Notes: generated from the letters alone by a model not told the origin. 64,000 nt of DNA from Deltaproteobacteria bacterium (GCA_021780755.1 JAJXYF010000027.1:146455-210454); one strand, 5' to 3'. Counted from the first letter of the stretch, positions 8,903 to 17,706 are shown. Numbers and translations: made by a program.

Positions 8903-10729
8903 TTGCGCAAGATCGCGGTATGCATCAAACAGATTCCACTCGTAGAGGACGCCAACTTCGACCCGGTGACGCGCACGATCCGGCGCGACGGCACTAACGT
9001 GATTAGTGCGTATGACCTGCGCGCGCTGGCGCAGGCGGTCGAGCTCAAAAATCGCCTGGGCTGCGAGACCGTGGCGATTACGATGGGCCCGCCGCAGGCG
9101 CGTGAGGCGCTGGTTGACGCGCTGGGGATGGGTATCGACCGCGCGGTCCATCTGCAGGACCGCGCGTTCGCCGGCTCCGACACGCTCGCGACCGCGCGCG
9201 CCTTGGCGCTGTGGCTCAAGCGCGAGGCCTTCGACCTTATCCTGCTGGGCAAATATTCGCTCGATGCGGAAACCGGCCAAGTCGGCCCGGAGATCGCCGA
9301 ATTGCTCGGAATCGCGCAGATTACCGGCGTGCGCAAACTCGAACTGGACGGCGATCGGATCCTCACCGAGCGCGAAAGCGACGAGGGCGTCGAAGCGGTC
9401 GAGGCGCGGATGCCGGCGCTGCTGACCTGCGCCGAGCGCCTGATCAATCCGCTTAAGATAGACGCGAAGACCCGGGAGGCGGCGCAATCCAGAACGATCG
9501 AATCCGTCAGTGCGACCGAGCTTGACGCCGACGCGGCGAAATTCGGCTTCGCTGGCTCTCCGACCTGGGTGCAGGAAGTGCGCGCGCAGGAATCGCCCAA
9601 GGTCCATTGCACGATGATCGACGCGGCGGACCCGGAGCGCGCCGCCGAAGTGGTGATCGCGGCGCTCGAAAAGATGGGCGCGCTCAACCCGCGCATCCAC
9701 AACCGCGTCCCGATCGGCGACAAGATCCGCAAGCCCGTGCGCGGGCGCGACGTGTGGGTAGTGGTCGAGACCAGCCTGGACGATCAGATCACGCTATGCA
9801 GCCTTGAACTGCTCTCCGCCGGTGACCGCCTCGCGACGCAACTCGGCGGCGCCCTGGTAGCGGTCGCTTTTCCCAGCGCGGCCGCGCGCCACGCGGGACT
9901 GATCGCGAGCTACGGCGCCGACCATCTGCTGCTCGCCGACGGTGCCGGCCTCGAAAACTATTCGCCCGACAGCGCGGCGGAAGCGCTCGCGCGCCTGGTG
10001 CATGAGCGCACGCCGTGGGCGCTGCTGGTATGCGCCAGCGAACGCGGCCGCGACTGGGGTCCGCGGCTGGCCGCTCGCCTGGGACTCGGGCTGACCGGCG
10101 ACGCGGTGGGCCTTGAGCTTGACGGCGAGGGCCGGATGGTCGCGCTGAAGCCGGCCTTCGGCGGCAATATCGTGGCGCCGATCCTGTCGAAGACCTATCC
10201 GCAGATGGCGACCGTCCGCCAGGGGGTGCTCGAACTCGCGGCGCCCAATCCAGCGCGGGTCGCCGAAATCGAAACCGTCCGCGTCGAGGTCGGCGCGCCG
10301 ATGACGCGCCTGATTAGCTCAAGCTCGAACCTCGATCACACGATCGCGCCGCTCGACGGCGCCGAGGTCGTCGTTGGCCTCGGGATGGGGGTCGGCGGTC
10401 CCGCGGGAGTCGAGGTGGTAAAGGATTTCGCGCGGACAATCGGCGCCGCGCTGTGCGCCACCCGCCGCGTCACCGACAAGGGTTGGGTCGCGCACCAATT
10501 GCAGGTCGGACTAACCGGCAAGGCGATCGGCCCACGACTCTATTTCACGGTCGGTATCCGCGGCGTACCCAACCATACCGTCGGGATCAAGCGCGCGGAG
10601 ACCGTGGTCGCGATCAACAACGATCCCGACGCGGTAATTTTCGAGCGTGCAAACCTGGGCCTGGTCGGCGATTGGGAACCGATAACGCGCGCGCTGACCG
10701 CGGCCTTCCGGCGGCGGCAAACGGCATAG
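8903..10729 (+). CDS. Electron transfer flavoprotein, fused beta-alpha subunits
   Basis: A 608-residue protein in which an ETF beta-like half (about residues 1-265) is joined to an ETF alpha-like half (about 285-608). The beta half has the VCIKQIP start and the LDAETGQVGPEIAELLG motif. The alpha half ends with the FAD domain TRRVTDKGWVAHQLQVGLTGKAIGP and VAINNDPDAVIFERANLGLVGD. Compared with canonical ETF alpha, the SGGRG loop reads GLGMG, QTGK reads LTGK and ISGAIQH reads IRGVPNH, so several flavin-contacting positions differ. The start is TTG, with GAGGT nine bases upstream. It stands alone, so its dehydrogenase and quinone partners are elsewhere. Confidence 0.85.
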   Translation: MRKIAVCIKQIPLVEDANFDPVTRTIRRDGTNVISAYDLRALAQAVELKNRLGCETVAITMGPPQAREALVDALGMGIDRAVHLQDRAFAGSDTLATARALALWLKREAFDLILLGKYSLDAETGQVGPEIAELLGIAQITGVRKLELDGDRILTERESDEGVEAVEARMPALLTCAERLINPLKIDAKTREAAQSRTIESVSATELDADAAKFGFAGSPTWVQEVRAQESPKVHCTMIDAADPERAAEVVIAALEKMGALNPRIHNRVPIGDKIRKPVRGRDVWVVVETSLDDQITLCSLELLSAGDRLATQLGGALVAVAFPSAAARHAGLIASYGADHLLLADGAGLENYSPDSAAEALARLVHERTPWALLVCASERGRDWGPRLAARLGLGLTGDAVGLELDGEGRMVALKPAFGGNIVAPILSKTYPQMATVRQGVLELAAPNPARVAEIETVRVEVGAPMTRLISSSSNLDHTIAPLDGAEVVVGLGMGVGGPAGVEVVKDFARTIGAALCATRRVTDKGWVAHQLQVGLTGKAIGPRLYFTVGIRGVPNHTVGIKRAETVVAINNDPDAVIFERANLGLVGDWEPITRALTAAFRRRQTA

Positions 10730-10754
10730 CGGGCAACCGCCAAATAGTTAATGA

Positions 10755-10839
10755 AGGGCGCGAAACTTTAATTTCCTTCGGAAACTGAAACCTTAAAAGG
10801 TTTCAGACTTCCCTTTTGTAAAGATGCGAGCTTCGCCCT
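10755..10839 (-). repeat. Dispersed intergenic repeat, copy A (short form)
   Basis: Read on the minus strand this segment shares, in order, GGGCGAAGC, the hairpin TGAAACCT/AGGTTTCA, a GTTTCCG...GGAAATT segment and GTTTCG with the longer copies at 44604 and 59223. It lacks their middle part with the GAGCAACG and CACCGGCGG blocks. On the plus strand positions 10785-10806 form a perfect ten-pair hairpin (CTGAAACCTT, loop AA) followed by a T-rich stretch, so this copy probably also ends transcription of the convergent genes on both sides. Confidence 0.6.
10785..10818. terminator. Hairpin terminator between convergent genes
   Basis: CTGAAACCTT at 10785-10794 pairs perfectly with AAGGTTTCAG at 10797-10806 across a two-base loop, followed by ACTTCCCTTTT. 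It lies 56 bases after the ETF stop. The stem is AT-rich for a terminator, but the T-rich tail is suitable. Confidence 0.6.
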
Positions 10840-10915
10840 GGGAAAACCTCGCTATCATCGGCGCTCGCGTTGCTCGGTAGGGAGCCAGGTCATGCGGACC
10901 CACGGCGGCGCCAAA

Positions 10916-12196
10916 TCAGGGGGCGAAGCGTTCGCGCGTCCATTCGGTGAGCACCCTCATCAGGCGCGGACGCACCTCACCGAGATGCGACTTGGTACCA
11001 CCCGCCCGCATGAAGTGTTCCGCGCCCTCGATAAACTCGAGGCGTTTGTCGGCGGCGCCCGACAGTTCGTATTCGGCGCGCACGTCGGCGATAAAAATGT
11101 CCTGATCGGCCATCGCGCCCACCACCAACGTCGGCACGGTCACGCACGGCAGGTTGCGCTCGAGATTGGCGTAGGAACTGGGGCCGGACCAGGTCGATAG
11201 CCAGGCCTCGGGCGTGACCACGTGGCCGAGTCCAATCGGATGATAGTTGAAGAGGTCGGGGCGCGGCGAAAAGATTGAGCCGACGGCGCGCTCCGACGGA
11301 TCGATCGTGAGATCGAGATAGGCGGGGTTAGCCTGCGTGCGATAGACGACCATGATCCGCGGCGCCATCGTGCGCCGCTGATGGTGCGCGCGATACTCGG
11401 GGGGTGCGGCGGCGAAATCGGCGGCCTTGGTGGCGGCGCGCGCGATTGACGACTCTTCGACGTGGCGGCGCGCGATCGCGTCGATCCGCACGGCGCGCGC
11501 GCGTTGGGCGGCGCGATAGCGGGCAAGCCATTCGCGATCATAGCGGCTCTCGGCGGGCGGCGCGCGGAAGCCGTTGCGCTCGGCGTACATGTCGAGCGCC
11601 GGGTCGCTCGCGAACGGATCGGTTTCATCGACGACCGCCGCGTCGAGCGAGACCGTCAGGACGCGGCCCTGTCCCGGATGGGCGGCGAGCATGATGAAGC
11701 CGTCGGCGGTGGGCATCTCGAACTTGTTGAGGTCGGGCGGACCGCCGCCCGGCGGCGATTTGACGCGCTCGCCAACCGGCTTGCGCGCTTCGGCATCGTA
11801 GTAGGAAAAGAGCGAGCCGCCGCCCGAATTCCCAAGCATCACGATGCGCTCGAAACCCTGCTCCTCGCGCAGAAAACGGATACCGGCGGCGAGATCGAGC
11901 AGCAGGTTCTCGTGGATCATCATCGAGTCGTTGTTGAGATAGCGGGTGTTTTGCGCGAACGCGGCGAAGCCCGCCTCGATCCAGAAGGGAATCGAATAGT
12001 GCTGCGCGAAGTCGGCCCGCGGATGCGCGAGGATGACGACCGTGCGCGGCTTGCCCCGCGCCGGCTGATAGAGCAGACCGCGCGACTTGATGCCATCGGC
12101 CGCATAGAGTTGCACGACCGTTTGCCGCACGGATGGGTCGATGTCCCCGAAATCGATCGGATAGCGGAGCTGGTAGTCGGCCGGCGCCTGTGGCAT
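10916..12196 (-). CDS. Alpha/beta hydrolase
   Basis: A 426-residue serine hydrolase-like protein. VVILAHPRADF begins the core, GNSGGG near residue 160 is the nucleophile elbow, and the C-terminal PTLVVGAMADQDIF and EGAEHFMRAGG supply the likely acid and histidine. An insertion of about 150 residues between the elbow and the acid forms a large lid. The ATG at 12196 has GGAGG nine bases before it; a longer reading from 12349 would overlap the divergent GTPase gene and is rejected. The substrate is unknown; the closest general class is carboxylic-ester or dienelactone-type hydrolases. Confidence 0.75.
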   Translation of the reverse strand: MPQAPADYQLRYPIDFGDIDPSVRQTVVQLYAADGIKSRGLLYQPARGKPRTVVILAHPRADFAQHYSIPFWIEAGFAAFAQNTRYLNNDSMMIHENLLLDLAAGIRFLREEQGFERIVMLGNSGGGSLFSYYDAEARKPVGERVKSPPGGGPPDLNKFEMPTADGFIMLAAHPGQGRVLTVSLDAAVVDETDPFASDPALDMYAERNGFRAPPAESRYDREWLARYRAAQRARAVRIDAIARRHVEESSIARAATKAADFAAAPPEYRAHHQRRTMAPRIMVVYRTQANPAYLDLTIDPSERAVGSIFSPRPDLFNYHPIGLGHVVTPEAWLSTWSGPSSYANLERNLPCVTVPTLVVGAMADQDIFIADVRAEYELSGAADKRLEFIEGAEHFMRAGGTKSHLGEVRPRLMRVLTEWTRERFAP

Positions 12197-12311
12197 CGCG
12201 GGAGCCTCCTTCGAGTGCTTCGCTTTCCTACCACAGCGCGGCGCAAATTGCGCGGCGGGGCTTACCTGGGCGGGGCGGATATGCAAATCTTTGGGGTTCG
12301 GGGTTTTAACT

Positions 12312-13358
12312 TTGAAGAGCGGAATAATCGGCGCGCGCGGCGTCGGCAAATCGACAGTCTTTCACGCCTTGACGGGTCTCGCGCCAATCGCCGGACAGGG
12401 CGACGCCAAGAATCGCGCGCGGCCCGGAAATATCAAGGTGGCCGATCCACGGCTCGACTTTCTCGAGGCGACTTACGGCTCCGCGAAAAAGGTGCCGGTC
12501 GAACTGACCGTACTCGACTTCGCGCCCAATCCGAAGGAGCAGAAGGAAGGCGCGGCCCTCGACCCCAGCCTGCTGCCGCTGATTCGCGACCTTGACGCGC
12601 TGATGATCGTGATTCCCGAATTCGCCGGCCACGAAGTTCCGCTGGTCGCGGCGATCGAGAGCGTCGAGGGCGAGCTGATCTTCGCCGACTTCGATCAGAC
12701 CGAACGGCGGCTCGAACGGCTCAAGAAGGAAAAGGGTAATATCGACTTCGAGCGCGGGGGGCTGGAGAAGTGCCTCAAGTGGCTCGAAGAGGGCAAGCCG
12801 CTGCGCACGCTCGAGCTGACCGCGCAGGAGTTAGCGGCGTTTTCCAGTTTCGGATTCCTTTCGCGCAAGCCGGTGATTGCGGTGATCAATTGCGACGCCG
12901 ATCGGGCGACCGCCGAGATGGCCGCGGCCGACCGCGCCGCCCTGACCGCGCGCGGACTCGACGCGTTTCGCCTCGCCGCCACCTTCGAATCCGAACTGTG
13001 GGAACTCGACGCGGCCGGGCAATCTGAACTGTTGCACGATGCGGGCCTCACGCAGCCCGCGCGCGACCGCCTGATCACGGCGCTGTACGAATACCTCGGG
13101 CTGATCACGTTTTACACGGCGGGCGAGCCCGAAGCTCATGCGTGGTCGCTGCGCCGCGGCGCGAGCGCACTCGAGGCGGCCGGCCGTATTCATAGCGATA
13201 TCGCGCGCGGGTTTATCCGGGCCGAGGTGGTCAGCTACGCGGATTTCTTCGAGCTGCGATCGGACGCCAAGGTCAAGGAAGCGGGCAAGCTGCGGCTGGA
13301 GGGGCGCGACTACGTGATGGAGGACGGCGACATCATCCACATCCGCTTCAAGGTGTGA
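12312..13358 (+). CDS. YchF-like (Obg-related) GTPase with TGS domain
   Basis: A 348-residue protein. The P-loop GARGVGKST is at residues 6-14, ELIFADFDQTERRLERLKKEKG gives the YchF coiled insertion, and the C-terminal part (LITFYTAGEPEAHAW to IIHIRFKV) is a TGS domain as in YchF. The usual DxxG element reads DFAPNP and the base-specificity element reads NCDA, so this is a divergent paralogue rather than the housekeeping copy. The chosen TTG start gives MKSGIIG; an in-frame TTG seven codons earlier is also possible. It is divergent from the hydrolase at 10916-12196. A function in ribosome or stress biology is inferred from family only. Confidence 0.75.
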   Translation: MKSGIIGARGVGKSTVFHALTGLAPIAGQGDAKNRARPGNIKVADPRLDFLEATYGSAKKVPVELTVLDFAPNPKEQKEGAALDPSLLPLIRDLDALMIVIPEFAGHEVPLVAAIESVEGELIFADFDQTERRLERLKKEKGNIDFERGGLEKCLKWLEEGKPLRTLELTAQELAAFSSFGFLSRKPVIAVINCDADRATAEMAAADRAALTARGLDAFRLAATFESELWELDAAGQSELLHDAGLTQPARDRLITALYEYLGLITFYTAGEPEAHAWSLRRGASALEAAGRIHSDIARGFIRAEVVSYADFFELRSDAKVKEAGKLRLEGRDYVMEDGDIIHIRFKV

Positions 13359-13445
13359 TCGGCGGCCATTCAGCCACGTTCGATCGAACCCACACCGGGA
13401 ACCCATGCTGAACGGAAATCCTGTGTATCCAAATTTGATTCGTCG

Positions 13446-13474
13446 TTAGCGGGACGCGCACGATAAGCTATAAT
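13446..13474 (+). promoter_or_regulatory. Candidate sigma-70 promoter of the methyltransferase gene
   Basis: A perfect TATAAT box is at 13469-13474, 65 bases before the methyltransferase ATG. The -35 position at a 17-base spacing (13446-13451, TTAGCG) is weak. The surrounding 180 bases are AT-richer than the neighbouring genes. Confidence 0.45.
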
Positions 13475-13538
13475 TGAGTCTCACACCGAAACGGCAGTGC
13501 AACGGATTCCGCGTGAAAGGGAGTAGAGCGAGCGCAAC

Positions 13539-14483
13539 ATGAAGCCGCCGCAGTACGGCTTGCATCTGGCGGAAGCGTTCGCCTGGATGAGCACGCGCGA
13601 AGCACAATCGATTCACGCCATCGTCACCGACCCGCCTTATGGCCTGAAAGAATACACGGAAATCGAAAAACGTAAGTTGAGGGCGGGGCGTGGCGGGGTA
13701 TGGCGAATCCCGCCATCGTTTGACGGCTGCAAACGCAGCCCGCTGCCTCGATTCACGGTTCTCGACGAGACGGAACGTTCCGCGCTGCGATCATTTTTCG
13801 CGGAGTTTGCGACGCAGGCGATGCGCGTGCTGGTTCCTGGCGCGCACATAATTATCGCGACGAATCCGCTTCTCTCACACCTCGTGTATTTGCCGCTGAT
13901 GGAAGCGGGCTTCGAAAAGCGCGGCGAAATTATCCGCCTGGTTCAGACTCTCCGCGGCGGCGATCGACCAAAAAATGCCCATACCGAATTCGCCGGGGTC
14001 ACGGTAATGCCGCGGTCGCGCTGGGAACCTTGGGGCCTCTTCAGAAAGCCCTGCGAGGGACGGGTACAAGATAACCTGCGCAGATGGAAAACCGGCGGGC
14101 TGCGCAGAGTGTCGGAAACCGAACCATTTAACGACGTGATTCAATCCGCGCCGACGCGCCCCGAAGAAAGATCGATCGCGCCGCACCCATCGCTCAAGCC
14201 ACAGGCTTTGATGCGACAAGTCGTGCGCGCCGCCCTGCCGTTGGGTGCCGGCGTCGTCCTCGACCCGTTCATGGGCGCCGGCTCAACGATCGCCGCGGCG
14301 GTCGCAGTTGGGTACGAGAGTATTGGCATCGAACGCGATCCGAGTTACTTTCGGATGGCTCAGGAAGCCGTGCCCAAACTGGCCAAGCTGGCTACAAACA
14401 GTCATATCTCGCGCCGTGGCATCGCCATTACCCAAGACCAACTTGACTTTGCCGAAGGGCTTGCGGCCGGTCCACATAGGTAA
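13539..14483 (+). CDS. Site-specific DNA methyltransferase, beta-class
   Basis: A 314-residue amino-methyltransferase. The catalytic motif DPPY is at residues 31-34 and the AdoMet motif DPFMGAGST near 241-249, so the order is catalytic first, as in beta-class N6-adenine or N4-cytosine enzymes. The target-recognition region lies between (residues 40-200) and is rich in Arg and Trp. The last codons overlap a second gene in another frame that encodes a PD-ExK-type protein, the usual arrangement of a type II restriction-modification pair. The recognition sequence cannot be read. AT-richer flanks suggest horizontal acquisition. Confidence 0.88.
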   Translation: MKPPQYGLHLAEAFAWMSTREAQSIHAIVTDPPYGLKEYTEIEKRKLRAGRGGVWRIPPSFDGCKRSPLPRFTVLDETERSALRSFFAEFATQAMRVLVPGAHIIIATNPLLSHLVYLPLMEAGFEKRGEIIRLVQTLRGGDRPKNAHTEFAGVTVMPRSRWEPWGLFRKPCEGRVQDNLRRWKTGGLRRVSETEPFNDVIQSAPTRPEERSIAPHPSLKPQALMRQVVRAALPLGAGVVLDPFMGAGSTIAAAVAVGYESIGIERDPSYFRMAQEAVPKLAKLATNSHISRRGIAITQDQLDFAEGLAAGPHR

Positions 14484-15009
14484 TGCCGTCGATTATGTCG
14501 AAGACCGGGTAGCTGATCTGGTCGAATTATACTTCGAGCAAGCTAACGTCTTCAGCGGCATTGTCGGTATCTTCGGGGTAAAGGCGCTTGACGCTCTCAG
14601 TCCGTATAAACGGCACAAGCATCCGGATGTCGCGCAGCAGCGCTTTCCCGATCTTTCCTTCGGCGGTCACTTGAACCCCGCACCCGAGCTGGCGCTGGAA
14701 TCCAAAGGTAGCACCCGGCCGTGGGCGGTCCAATCTCATTACGACCATCCGGGCTGGTACGTAATCTGGCGCTATCTGGTTGATGCGACGAAGACGATTA
14801 AGCCAGGTAAGTCAGTGGTCATTTGGCGCGTGGATGTCGCGTTCGTGAGAAAAGAGGATTGGAAGTACGAAGCAAGCACCGCGGGTGCAAAGGGCGGCGG
14901 CCGCACACACACGTTCGGCTTGCGGAGACCGGCGACGAAACTCCGAGAGGCGGCGGCATTCGCATTACCCAACGTGATCCTTCGTAATGGCAAACCGGTA
15001 CTGGCCTGA
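14461..15009 (+). CDS. Probable type II restriction endonuclease
   Basis: A reading frame of about 182 residues overlapping the methyltransferase 3' end by 23 bases. From the TTG at 14461 it contains RFPDLSFGG with PD at residues 63-64, then ELALESKGS with Glu80 and Lys82, fitting the PD-x15-ExK nuclease core. YVEDRVADLVELYFEQANVF before it is helical, as expected upstream of such cores. TTG codons at 14443 and 14449 are alternative starts; no ATG is suitably placed. I recognise no named family. The context (methyltransferase immediately upstream, translational overlap) is the main support, together with the motif spacing. Confidence 0.65.
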   Translation: MRPVHIGNAVDYVEDRVADLVELYFEQANVFSGIVGIFGVKALDALSPYKRHKHPDVAQQRFPDLSFGGHLNPAPELALESKGSTRPWAVQSHYDHPGWYVIWRYLVDATKTIKPGKSVVIWRVDVAFVRKEDWKYEASTAGAKGGGRTHTFGLRRPATKLREAAAFALPNVILRNGKPVLA

Positions 15010-15116
15010 AATTGCGGGGGCGTTTGCAATCCTTTGCTGCCTTGCGCTCGATTCCCACGACTGAAAGAATAGCCCGATTAGCGCCGGTTCCGCGGCGCCC
15101 CCTACGTTCTTCTCCG

Positions 15117-16160
15117 ATGCGCCGACTCCAAACCCTGATCCTGCTCCTGGCGCTCTGCTTTTACGTTTGGTTTTTGCATCGTTTCGGCTTGAGCACGGTG
15201 CTTTCCTACATCCGGCTCGCGGGATGGGGCTTGGCGTTAACGATCGCGCTGGAAGCGATCGCGCGCGTCGCCAATACGCTGGGATGGCGTGTGACGATCA
15301 TGGATTATCCACGCGACCTCGGCTTCGGCGAACTCTTCGTCGCGCGCATCTCCGGCGAGGCGATCGATTACGTGACGCCGTCGGCGCAGCTCGGCGGGCA
15401 GTTCGTGATGGCGATCATAGTGCGGCGCAAGCTCGCGATGGCGGTCGGACTCGCGACCGTGATCGTCGCGTCGCTGGCCGAGGCGGTCGGCCAGATCGGC
15501 TTTATCAGCGGGGCGCTGATGACGGCGCTGCCGTTCGAGGCCCGCCTGCATCATCTGCTCTGGCCGATGATGGGCGGACTCGCGATCGCGATCGGACTGG
15601 CTGCCGCCTTCTTCGTCGTACAGATGAAGCATCCGTTTTCGCTGCTCTGGAAGGCCGCCGCGAAACTCCACGTCGGCCATCTCGGTGACCCCGAAGTCAA
15701 AGCCGCGGCCGACGAGGCCGACGCGCTGCTGGTGGACTTTTACCGCCGCCATCGAGGACGGTTTGCGCTTTCGTGCCTGTGCTACCTGTTCGCCTGGAGC
15801 ATGGGGCCGGTCGAGATTTACATCCTGTTGACGCTGACGCATCAGCCACCCACGATCGTCACCGTCGTACTGGTCGAGGCGCTGGGCTTGCTGATCGAGC
15901 GGGCGACGTTTCTGATCCCGGCCAAGCTGGTCAGCCAGGAAGGCGGCAAGGCGCTGATTCTCTCGCTACTCGGATATCCGGCCGGCGTCGGTTTCGCGAT
16001 CGGCGTGTTGCGCCGGATCAAGGAAATGGTTTGGGTATTTTTTGGGCTGTCCGCACTCGCGGCTCATCGGATGTTCACTGAAAGGGCGGGCGCCGAGCCC
16101 GCGCGCCCGACTCGCAACGTAATCGAAGTTCCACGCGCGCATGGAGGACAATCATTATGA
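15117..16160 (+). CDS. UPF0104 / lysylphosphatidylglycerol synthase-like membrane protein
   Basis: A 347-residue polytopic membrane protein with about eight hydrophobic segments. It matches the membrane domain shared by lysylphosphatidylglycerol flippases and HpnL proteins of hopanoid loci: GEAIDYVTPSAQLGGQFVMAIIVRRK, an EAVGQIGF segment and a C-terminal ERATFLIPAKLVSQEGGKALIL stretch. There is no attached soluble synthase domain. The ATG at 15117 begins MRRLQTLILLLAL; longer starts are less hydrophobic. Its stop overlaps the next start (ATGA), so it is coupled to the DUF4412 gene. Lipid or hopanoid transport is family-based inference. Confidence 0.75.
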   Translation: MRRLQTLILLLALCFYVWFLHRFGLSTVLSYIRLAGWGLALTIALEAIARVANTLGWRVTIMDYPRDLGFGELFVARISGEAIDYVTPSAQLGGQFVMAIIVRRKLAMAVGLATVIVASLAEAVGQIGFISGALMTALPFEARLHHLLWPMMGGLAIAIGLAAAFFVVQMKHPFSLLWKAAAKLHVGHLGDPEVKAAADEADALLVDFYRRHRGRFALSCLCYLFAWSMGPVEIYILLTLTHQPPTIVTVVLVEALGLLIERATFLIPAKLVSQEGGKALILSLLGYPAGVGFAIGVLRRIKEMVWVFFGLSALAAHRMFTERAGAEPARPTRNVIEVPRAHGGQSL

Positions 16161-16948
16161 AAAAAATCGCCGCCACTTTCGCGGCCCTCGTCATTTTTGC
16201 CGGCGCAGGCGCCGCCTACGCGGGCGTGGTCGTAACCGAGCAGGAAGTTATCGATCAGGGCGGCGGCCAGACCGTCACGCGCAATCGCACCGTGATGATC
16301 CAGGGCAACAAGCAGAAGATGGTGACCGATCGCGCCCAGGTTGTGACCGACCTGGACAGCGGCACCATGTACCTGATGAATGCGGAAAAGAAGCAGTACA
16401 TCGAAGTGCCGTTTCCGCCCAAGGGACCGATGGGCCAGATGATGGCGCAGCGGATGTCCACGCTGAGTTTCAAGAAGACCGGCGGCAGCAAGACCGTCTC
16501 GGGTTATCCCTGCGTGGAATACACGGGGGCCGGCTCGATGATGGGTAATGCTTACACGGTGAACGGCTGCTTCTCGACCAAAGCCCCCGGCGCGGGCGCT
16601 TTCGACGCCTTCCAGAAGACCATGGCGGCGAAGGTCAAAGGCACTTCGATGGCGATGGAGGGAGAGGTGCCGGACGGCGTGCCGATGCAGCTCGACTCGA
16701 CGACCAAGATCACGAACTTCCCGGGGATGTCGCCCGACCAGGCCGCCAAGCTCAAACAGATGTTTGCCAGCCGGCCGCCGGTGGTGAGCAAGACGACGGT
16801 CACCCAGATTGCGACCAAGGACCTGCCCGCGGACACCTTTAAAGTGCCGGCCGGCTACACCAAGCAGGTGATGCCGATGGGTGGTCCGATGGGCGGGGGC
16901 GCACCGGGCGCGTCCGCACCAGTGGCACCGCCGAAATCGCCCGAATAA
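16157..16948 (+). CDS. Secreted DUF4412-like protein
   Basis: A 263-residue exported protein. The signal peptide is MKKIAATFAALVIFAGAGAAYA, cut before GVVVTE. The mature part resembles DUF4412 proteins: TVMIQGNKQKMVTDRAQVVTDLDSGTMYLMNAEKKQYIEV is followed by SGYPCVEYTG and PADTFKVPAGYTK. Two cysteines (CVEYTG, NGCFS) could form a disulphide. The tail is Pro/Gly/Met-rich. It overlaps the upstream membrane-protein stop, so both are made from one transcript. The function of this domain family is not established. Confidence 0.7.
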   Translation: MKKIAATFAALVIFAGAGAAYAGVVVTEQEVIDQGGGQTVTRNRTVMIQGNKQKMVTDRAQVVTDLDSGTMYLMNAEKKQYIEVPFPPKGPMGQMMAQRMSTLSFKKTGGSKTVSGYPCVEYTGAGSMMGNAYTVNGCFSTKAPGAGAFDAFQKTMAAKVKGTSMAMEGEVPDGVPMQLDSTTKITNFPGMSPDQAAKLKQMFASRPPVVSKTTVTQIATKDLPADTFKVPAGYTKQVMPMGGPMGGGAPGASAPVAPPKSPE

Positions 16949-16981
16949 GCCGGTCGCCTCGCGAGGGCGCTTGAAAATAGC

Positions 16982-17020
16982 GGGGCCGGACGTGTCATCG
17001 CACGCCCGGCCTCGTTGAGT
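16982..17020. terminator. Bidirectional hairpin between convergent genes
   Basis: GGCCGG at 16984-16989 pairs with CCGGCC at 17006-17011, and the inner CGTG pairs with CACG; there is one mismatch between the two stem parts. It sits about 35 bases after the DUF4412 stop and about 50 bases from the opposing stop. A TTTT run lies nearby at 17020. Confidence 0.55.
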
Positions 17021-17064
17021 TTTGCGGATGCACCGCGCCGTTCGCGCGCGCGGTCCGCGAAGTC

Positions 17065-17706
17065 CTAGATTTCCTCAGTCATCACGACGGAGTTGATCTC
17101 CGCCGGCGGGTTAAGCGCGGCGCATGCGTATTTCAGCCATTTGGTGGTCGAAAGCTCATCCTCGGCAAACAATTTCAGCGCCTCCTTGGTCTCGAGGTCT
17201 TCCTTGATCCGATCGGCGAACTCGAAAATCGGGCGAATCAAATCGTCGGGATTTTCGATGGCGGCGTTGAATTGCAGCAGCTTCGCGGTGTCCGCCATGT
17301 TCGGGTCCGAGGCGCATTCCATGATCTTGCGGCCTTCCTCGCTGACCTTCGCGCGGGCTTCGGCGCCCAACTCGCGCAGGCGATTCTCGAAGATGCGCGC
17401 GTGATAGTCCTCGCGCTCGGCGATCATGCGCAGGCCGCTGCGGATGCAATCCGTCTTGCAGACCTCGGCCCAGTTGCCGAACGTCAATGCCCCGTTAGAC
17501 TCGGCGGCGCGGCCCTTGTCGAGGAAGCTCACGATCGCGTCGCGCTCCGACTTGTAGGTCTTGCCGAAGGCGCGAAAGCCGCCGGTACCGCCGTTCTTCG
17601 CGTCGCCATGCTCGAGCGCGGCCATCTCGGTCTCGAAGGTATTTTCGCTGATGATTCCGGCGCGCAATGCGCGCAGCAATTGCCTGAATTCGAAATCGCG
17701 ACTCAT
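17065..17706 (-). CDS. Conserved hypothetical, possible ferritin-like helical protein
   Basis: A 213-residue, mostly helical protein without signal peptide. EREDYHARIFENRL near residue 107 contains an ExxH element like those of ferritin/rubrerythrin diiron sites, and ALKLFAEDELSTTKWLKYAC near the end could be a later helix, but I cannot identify a complete ligand set. It has cysteines at AEVCKTDCIRSG and MECASD. The ATG at 17706 has GGAGG with about nine bases spacing, better than an upstream ATG at 17757. It is divergent from an epoxide-hydrolase-like gene. I do not recognise a named family. Confidence 0.6.
   Translation of the reverse strand: MSRDFEFRQLLRALRAGIISENTFETEMAALEHGDAKNGGTGGFRAFGKTYKSERDAIVSFLDKGRAAESNGALTFGNWAEVCKTDCIRSGLRMIAEREDYHARIFENRLRELGAEARAKVSEEGRKIMECASDPNMADTAKLLQFNAAIENPDDLIRPIFEFADRIKEDLETKEALKLFAEDELSTTKWLKYACAALNPPAEINSVVMTEEI

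Noticed and set aside
11462..12595. Plus-strand 377-codon frame spanning the hydrolase start
   Set aside because: Runs antisense to the hydrolase and then out of frame into the GTPase gene; low-complexity composition.
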